NCBI GenBank assembly: GCA_034440575.1
Contig: JAOTOL010001073.1
Location: 124,001 to 188,000 of the forward strand
Reading direction: 5' to 3'
Source: Imbricaverruca yamaguchii
Lineage: Eukaryota > Arthropoda > Thecostraca > Neoverrucidae
DNA: 64,000 nucleotides
Under the pieces are notes generated by a model. That model saw only the letters and a program-made list of their open reading frames with translations, was not told the DNA's origin and ran no database searches. Of this stretch, positions 58,557-64,000 are shown piece by piece; positions within the stretch are counted from its first letter, which is position 1, and each line of letters starts with the position of its first letter. Position numbers and translations under genes: made by a program.

Positions 58557-61123
58557 CAATCACGGTTCGACAATGTATTACATAGTACGTCGTCTCGACT
58601 AGTTTCAGTTTGAATACTTTGGTATGGCTGATTATGTCATAGACGTTGCCTGAGCATTGAAATCGATGTGCCCCTAAACCTCAATAACTAATTAAGATGT
58701 CAATGTACAGTCGCTGCTATAGAGTAATGCAGGGGAAACCTTTATTGGATGCTCTTGTCGCTTCCCACATCATCCCCTCCGTCTTATGCCCTACCACAGA
58801 GGATGGCCGGAAGTTAATTTGTTAAATGCTCCACAAAATAATGGTGAGAGGACAGATCTAGGTCTGAATGCTCTCCACCTTGCATGTGCCGGTTAACATG
58901 GAACGCTTGATGTTCAGTCTTGGCAGCGGGCTGCAGCATGGTTCGCGTGATGCGAGCAGGATCGCATAGGTTCAGATCAGACTAAGGCATCCCAGAACGA
59001 GCTACCGAAATGGATAGCATTTTAGTCCCCACGGCTACAATTTGTCATGTCCTCATGACAGCTACCATTTGTCATTTCGTCATAGCTGGTTCCGATATGA
59101 ATTAGCCTACCTGTAACTGGAGGATGTAAACTCATCCTTCTCTTCTCCGTCGCTCTTTCTAAAAAGCACTTAAATATTTATTAATAACCTCAGAGTCCAC
59201 AAACGCTTAGCACCCATCGGCGTAGCACTTATTACTTTCGCTGAGAAGCCTGACCTGGTGCTCTTTTGCTAACTGTTTCTGAACAGCATTTGGCACATAA
59301 ACAAACAAGGTGAATACCATACTAAGCCTGCCCTCTTATCTGGGAATGTGTCAACGCCCCAGTAAGTATTTCTACGATAGCGGTAAGACAGCGACACGCA
59401 ATGCGTCGCAATTGCGTGTACATTGACAGAAAATGGCATATACCTTTCCAGTCAGATCACTGACATAGACAAGTCAACGACGACCACATCCAAAGACATC
59501 CGACCAGGCTTAACTTTTCCAATGTACAAAATAATCAAATGAACACTCTTACACCCGCTTATGATTTGAAAAATGCAACATTTAATTTTGGAAAGCGATC
59601 ATGCTACTGACCTAGTCACGAAAAATGTGACAATGTTTTTATCGTTTTCAATTATTCTGCACAACGAGTACATTTTGCGCAGACATCTTTGTATTGTGGA
59701 TGATCAGGTTCTCTCCTGCAACGACCTCCATAATATTTGGCTAGCCCCGTCAAACGACCTGAGAATGTATACCGTTCACAAGGTATTGCACCTATGCACC
59801 TGAATATGTAAGCGTCACATTTTTATGCCTTAGGCTAAATGTTTCCAAAGCCCAATTCTACGTCATCCATCAAGCCATAGAAAGAAAAATTGGAGATCAA
59901 GGCCATGGTCACGTTCATTGGAGGTCAAAAACATATTGTCACAAAAGATAAATGTATATAGGCAACGTACGGTCGCGTGCTAATGGGCTCATTGAACACC
60001 GATAGGAAGCAAATTAACTTGGTGCAGCTTAGTTTCGGCAGACTAATTAATGCCCAGACTACCACTACAAATACACGGCCAAACTTCGACGGTGATCATT
60101 AACTACTGCACACAGGAGGAAGCCTAAGTTTACAAAAGTTGGTAGCTGTTCATTAGCCACCTGTTTACATACCGTCTGCTTCTGAGAGCTTATTAGTTGC
60201 TGAGGCATGCAAATATTACAAAATCACAATGCCTGGAAGTTTTGTCTATGCAACATCCATCTCGATGCATTTTTTTTTTAAACATTACTGATTTCTGGTT
60301 AAGCTAGTGAGCCTGCTGCTGATATATTTTATATTTTCCTCCGCCGCATGGTTTTCAAGTTGGAGGGAAGGATGGGGAGGAGATGCTCATTCACACACAC
60401 GCACACACACACGCAGTCTTGTGAGCCGTGAAAAGCGAGCCACATGACTGTACGGTCACAACCGAGGACCACCATTTCTAAACGTGATGAAACGCTATGA
60501 CGGAAGCACATCGTTGCCACATGGTGCTCGACCGTTACCAAATGTTGTTTGACACGATACATTAGAACATATACGTTTTATGGCAGGTTGTACTTGCGAG
60601 GTCCAAGTGACAACAGAGGTCCAGTTGTGTGAAATGGGCAGATTATCGTGTATTTCGAGGAACAAGTGTGTGATGTACATGTAAAACCGAGGCCCATGTT
60701 GACTGTTGGTACCTGCATTAATTTGGACATCTCCAGTGTCTAAACTAGTATTATTTATGTTACTATGTGATCTACTATCAGGGCACACTTACTATGTGGT
60801 CAAGGATTGCGGTGACGTTGTACCACACAATTCAATGCTAATTTGTGACGTACTCATGCTGCGCTGTCATGACACCATCTGGCTGTTGTTGATCTTCCTC
60901 TCGATAAGACCTCTCCATTGTTTAAAGAAAAGAGCTAGATTGATTAGTCTAACAGGATTGGCCCCTAGACAAGAGGTCAATAGTATGGCATTGGCGGGTG
61001 GTTCACCAAGCACTGCAAGAGGGACCAATGAATGAAGGCAATGTGTGCTGTCAATTTGGTATGCGGGGCCCACCCATAGTGTCCCATGTTAATTCGCCAA
61101 GTTTTCCTGGGTAACTTTTCTCA
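58557..61123. other. Unassigned region
   Basis: About 2.6 kb with no convincing gene. Frames under 110 codons (59,573; 60,706) lack recognisable motifs. An impure (CA)n lies at 60,394-60,414. Confidence 0.45.
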
Positions 61124-61165
61124 CCCCGTCTCGGGGGGGGGGGGGCATTATAAGCCCCCCTATGA
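61124..61165. mobile_element. Solo end of the CCCGTCTCGGGGGG element type
   Basis: CACCCCGTCTCGGGGGGG followed by GGGGGCATTATAAGCCCCCC repeats the terminal hairpin of the element at 57,744. No partner end was found downstream. Confidence 0.55.
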
Positions 61166-62339
61166 AATTTAGGTATAGCCACCCGTCCCAATTTCGACTA
61201 TTGTGTGCATGGACATGTGGCGCATCTCATCTGTGCCAAGGAGTTCAAAAATTCGATACAATCTGAGAAAGAGAGAATTAACTATCAGGAGAGAGTACGG
61301 CCTTAATCGTTTTTTCTTGTTTGCCCCACTCACATTCCTATATATCATTTTTATTTTTCCGCTGTTGAGCTACGGGTTCCATAATGGTGCACACAGAAGT
61401 TACGTTCGACAATTTCTGTGTGCACCCTTACCCTAACGACAAGAACCGTTCGACAGGATTTGAGAAGTGGTGCAGCAAGTTCTAGGGGTCTGTGATCCCC
61501 TTTCCTGTATTTTGTTCGGGGGTGAGCACTCAAACACCCACGAGGGCCGTTCACAATTCGCTTCTAAGTGAGGTTCTTTGAGATGCTGGAAGATAGCGTG
61601 AAATATCGAGTAGTGTCATTGTCACACCGCTTAACTGGCAACATTTAACGTCTGTAGCTTTCACGCCTCCTGCCCTCACTCGGCTCTTTTTTGCCAACGC
61701 CGTATGGAAACTTCGGTGCCGTCCCGGATATCGCACGAGGCTTACTGAATACTCATACATTTACCGATTGCTGTGCGTTATTATTACACCCATTGCTGTG
61801 CACTGTGTACAGCCGAGAACGACTACCTTCAGGCCTGGCAAGCCCCGGCCTTGAATACCACTATTAGTCTGTCCCGCTGTATTTTCTGCCAGCGGGGCAG
61901 ACCAATAGCAGTCTACCCCGCTGTGGTCACTATGCAGCGATACTCGCTGACCTGCGAATGCACGAAACATACAATTCACGGAACGTTATCTACGCCCGCC
62001 CTGCGTGCTTTTAGCGGGGCATTCTGCAGCGAGCATAGACTGCGCCGGGTGGTTGTTAGCGCCTAGAGCTGCTTCTGTGCCGACCGGAGGGACTGGCCGG
62101 CTGCTTCGTGAGTGGTGTGCACTGGCTGTGCAACGGGAACCTGATCGCATTGCTGATTGTCGCTGGGGGATATGTGGGCTCCAAGCCCCAATACTCAAGG
62201 CACAGAGAGAGAGGAGAGAGGCGGGGCTCGGCCGTGAAGTGCCACTGGATCGATGAAGGGGCACCGGGCTCAAGGAGATGATTTTGGAGTTTAGGGCAAC
62301 ATCGACTGCGTCTGTCATGCAGCCTCAAGCACATTGTCC
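61166..62339. other. Unassigned region
   Basis: No gene recognised. There is a pseudo-palindromic TTGTGTGCACCC/GGGTGCACACAG area around 61,380-61,430 and GGGG(C)AGACC repetition at 61,880-61,920. Confidence 0.4.
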
Positions 62340-63560
62340 CGGGCTGACGAATGTGGCTCCGAACCAATATAAAGGGCCCCTGGGCTGATGGCGGTGTTTA
62401 AGCCGCAGGAAGTCTCATGATTTGATGGGGAGGTCGAACGCTTTTGAAAATGGACATCCCGCCTCACGGAAAAGGCCCTGGATCGTTAATGACGACCCAT
62501 GAGGCTATGGAGGGGCTCCAGTTGCCGAAGATGACCTCGTGTCATCCGAAAGGGCCCCTGGGCCAACCCATAAGGTTCAAGCCGTGTGGGAGCCTCTGCA
62601 CTGATGGATGGAGCCCAAGCCGTTGAAAGTGAGGCTGGTGTCTGACAGAAGAGGTCCTGGATCTCTAAGGAGTTTATTGGTTGGTTCACGACACACTTTA
62701 TGCACATACACGTCTAATGGCGCCGCCCACACTGCTTCGCCGGTGGGCCGCGGGATTGGGAAATGTTCTGAGTGGCGCTAGAGTCGAACCCTGGACCTTT
62801 GGTACCCATAGCCCGACACCTTAACCACTCGGCCATCGCCGCCCCGACTTCTAAGGAGGGCCCCTGAGCTGATACCTAGCTGCGAGAGGACCCCGATCCA
62901 TCGGAAAGGTTTCGAAGCCGGTAAGAAGGGGCAGGCATATGGGTGAAGCAGAACGTGGGATCCTGGAGTGATGAAGGAGGTCCAAGCTGCTAAAAAAGGA
63001 GCTTCTAGCAGTATCGAATGTCCTAAGCCCTGAAAGAAAGCCCCCGAGCCGAAAGCTGACGGGACGTGCTGGGCCGCTGGGTCGGCTTCTGGTCACGCTG
63101 ATGGAATGGACCCAAAGCTGACAGCGTTCCTTAGGCCGATAAAGGTACTCCACAGCCATACACACTATCCGGACCAAAGCGGAGGGTTCAAGGTGCTACG
63201 TCAAGGGACACTAAGCCCATGGAGGAGAACTGAACTGTTAAAAAGTGTAGCCAATGGGTCAAGGGGCATCTGTACCCATCCCAAGGCGAGGGGAGTCCGG
63301 GAGGCCCTCCGGGCGACCACTTTGTTGGAGATGCTCTTGATCGCGCTCTGAGATGGACCCTGAAGGCTGAGGGCCAATCCCAGAGCTGCAATTCACCTGT
63401 TGTGAGAGCTAGACAAGGCTATTGAGGACTGTCATGGCCCCTTGAAGGCAAAAGGATCCTGAGGGTTAAGAGGGCCTCTAAGCGCGAGAGGAGATTGGAC
63501 TGGGATTCTCCTCAGATTGAACAGGGCCCCTATTGGATTAACAAGATCAACAGATTCAGC
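62340..63560 (+). repeat. Diverged copy of the inverted-arm repeat family
   Basis: Same orientation as 52,048-52,911. Shared landmarks include GGGCCCCTGGGC-GATG, GAACGCTTTTGAAAATGGAC (compare CACGCTTTTGAAGAGTGGAC), CCCCGATCCATCGG and GCTGGGTCGGCTT. No 37-bp array follows. Interrupted by the SINE at 62,673. Confidence 0.7.
62673..62849 (-). mobile_element. tRNA-derived SINE (Ser/Leu-type head), second copy
   Basis: Minus-strand head GATGGCCGAGTGGTTAAGG, B box AGGGTTCGACTC (intact), body and end GTGTGTCGTGAACCAACCAA then TAAA. Flanked by TCTAAGGAG at 62,664-62,672 and 62,850-62,858. Better preserved than the copy at 57,444. Confidence 0.88.
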
Positions 63561-64000
63561 AAGGGGCCCATATCAGATTAACAAGGCTGGGAGAGACACA
63601 AAAGAATGAACAGAGCCACTTACGGGCCAATAGGAATCCCGAGAGCTGGCGATGTTTGTTGTGCATGTGGCCTGTGTGTGTGTGAAGCCTGCCTGAGAGC
63701 TCGATGCCCCTGAAACCTAAACATGATTGTCGAGAACTAGGAATGGCAGATGCAAGATGGAGACAACATCTAGAGTATGAATAGGGCCCTTGAGTGCCAG
63801 AAGAGACCAGACTGGGATACCCTTGGACTTTGGGAGGGGAACTGAGGGATCGACGCTCCCTGAGAGATAAGCGTGTGCTTGAGAACTGGTTATGTGTGCA
63901 AATAATACCGGGGGCTCGCTTCAGAACAAAAACATCCCTGAAATACATAAACATTGCCGAGGACGATGATTGCGTACTCCATTAAAAGTCAGGGAGGGCC
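63561..64000. other. Unassigned right edge
   Basis: GGGCCC and GAGAACT-type strings continue (63,640-63,900), possibly a further degenerate extension of the arm repeat. No gene recognised; the 132-codon minus frame (63,556-63,954) has no motif. Confidence 0.4.

Overview
The window is repeat-dense eukaryotic DNA with no host protein-coding gene that I can support. Long microsatellites, tRNA-headed SINEs, CR1/L2-type and I-type non-LTR retrotransposons, a hAT transposon with an intron, and TTAA-flanked MITEs point to a large, TE-rich invertebrate genome. An arthropod such as a tick or crustacean would fit, but nothing here fixes the species. Almost every long open frame belongs to a mobile element or is a by-product of tandem repeats.

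Layout. 1-2.3 kb: a TTAA-flanked MITE inserted at a TTAA inside an older inverted copy of itself. 3.0-6.7 kb: I-type retrotransposon copy 1, internally deleted. 6.7-7.85 kb: a second MITE carrying a tRNA-derived SINE. 7.9-15.7 kb: I-type copy 2, split at 10,675/14,413 by a 3.7-kb CR1-like element. 16-19 kb: a tRNA-like pseudogene, a 490-bp inverted repeat and unassigned AT-rich DNA. 19.4-23.6 kb: two more MITEs and a CR1 fragment.

25.5-38.85 kb is the most structured region. A 23/46-bp minisatellite is split by a complete hAT transposon (25,723-37,902) with matching CAGTGTATTGGAGTTG ends. Its transposase has two exons separated by an 8.46-kb intron. The intron holds a divergent TTAA element, and that element holds the best-preserved I-type copy (minus strand, ORF1 and ORF2). 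A 161-bp hAT-type MITE sits in the 3' untranslated part.

39-45.5 kb carries several minisatellites, including fifteen 32-bp units rich in the CRE palindrome TGACGTCA, a perfect 20-bp hairpin and long (AT)n/(CT)n tracts. 45.6-53.5 kb is a large inverted duplication whose arms end in arrays of a 37-bp repeat; its centre holds a decayed CR1/L2-like element carrying yet another MITE. 55.8-64 kb has one more MITE, two SINEs of one family, a second MITE type with CCCGTCTCGGGGGG ends, and a diverged copy of the inverted-arm sequence.

The elements tell a history. The TTAA MITEs spread repeatedly, including into themselves. The I-type copies carry distinct internal deletions, and two of three share a stop codon exactly at the catalytic Glu of RNase H. 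SINEs with unrelated heads share a 3' tail. The MITE family also disperses AGGTCA half-sites in DR3/DR4/ER1 spacing, which is the most interesting functional possibility here.
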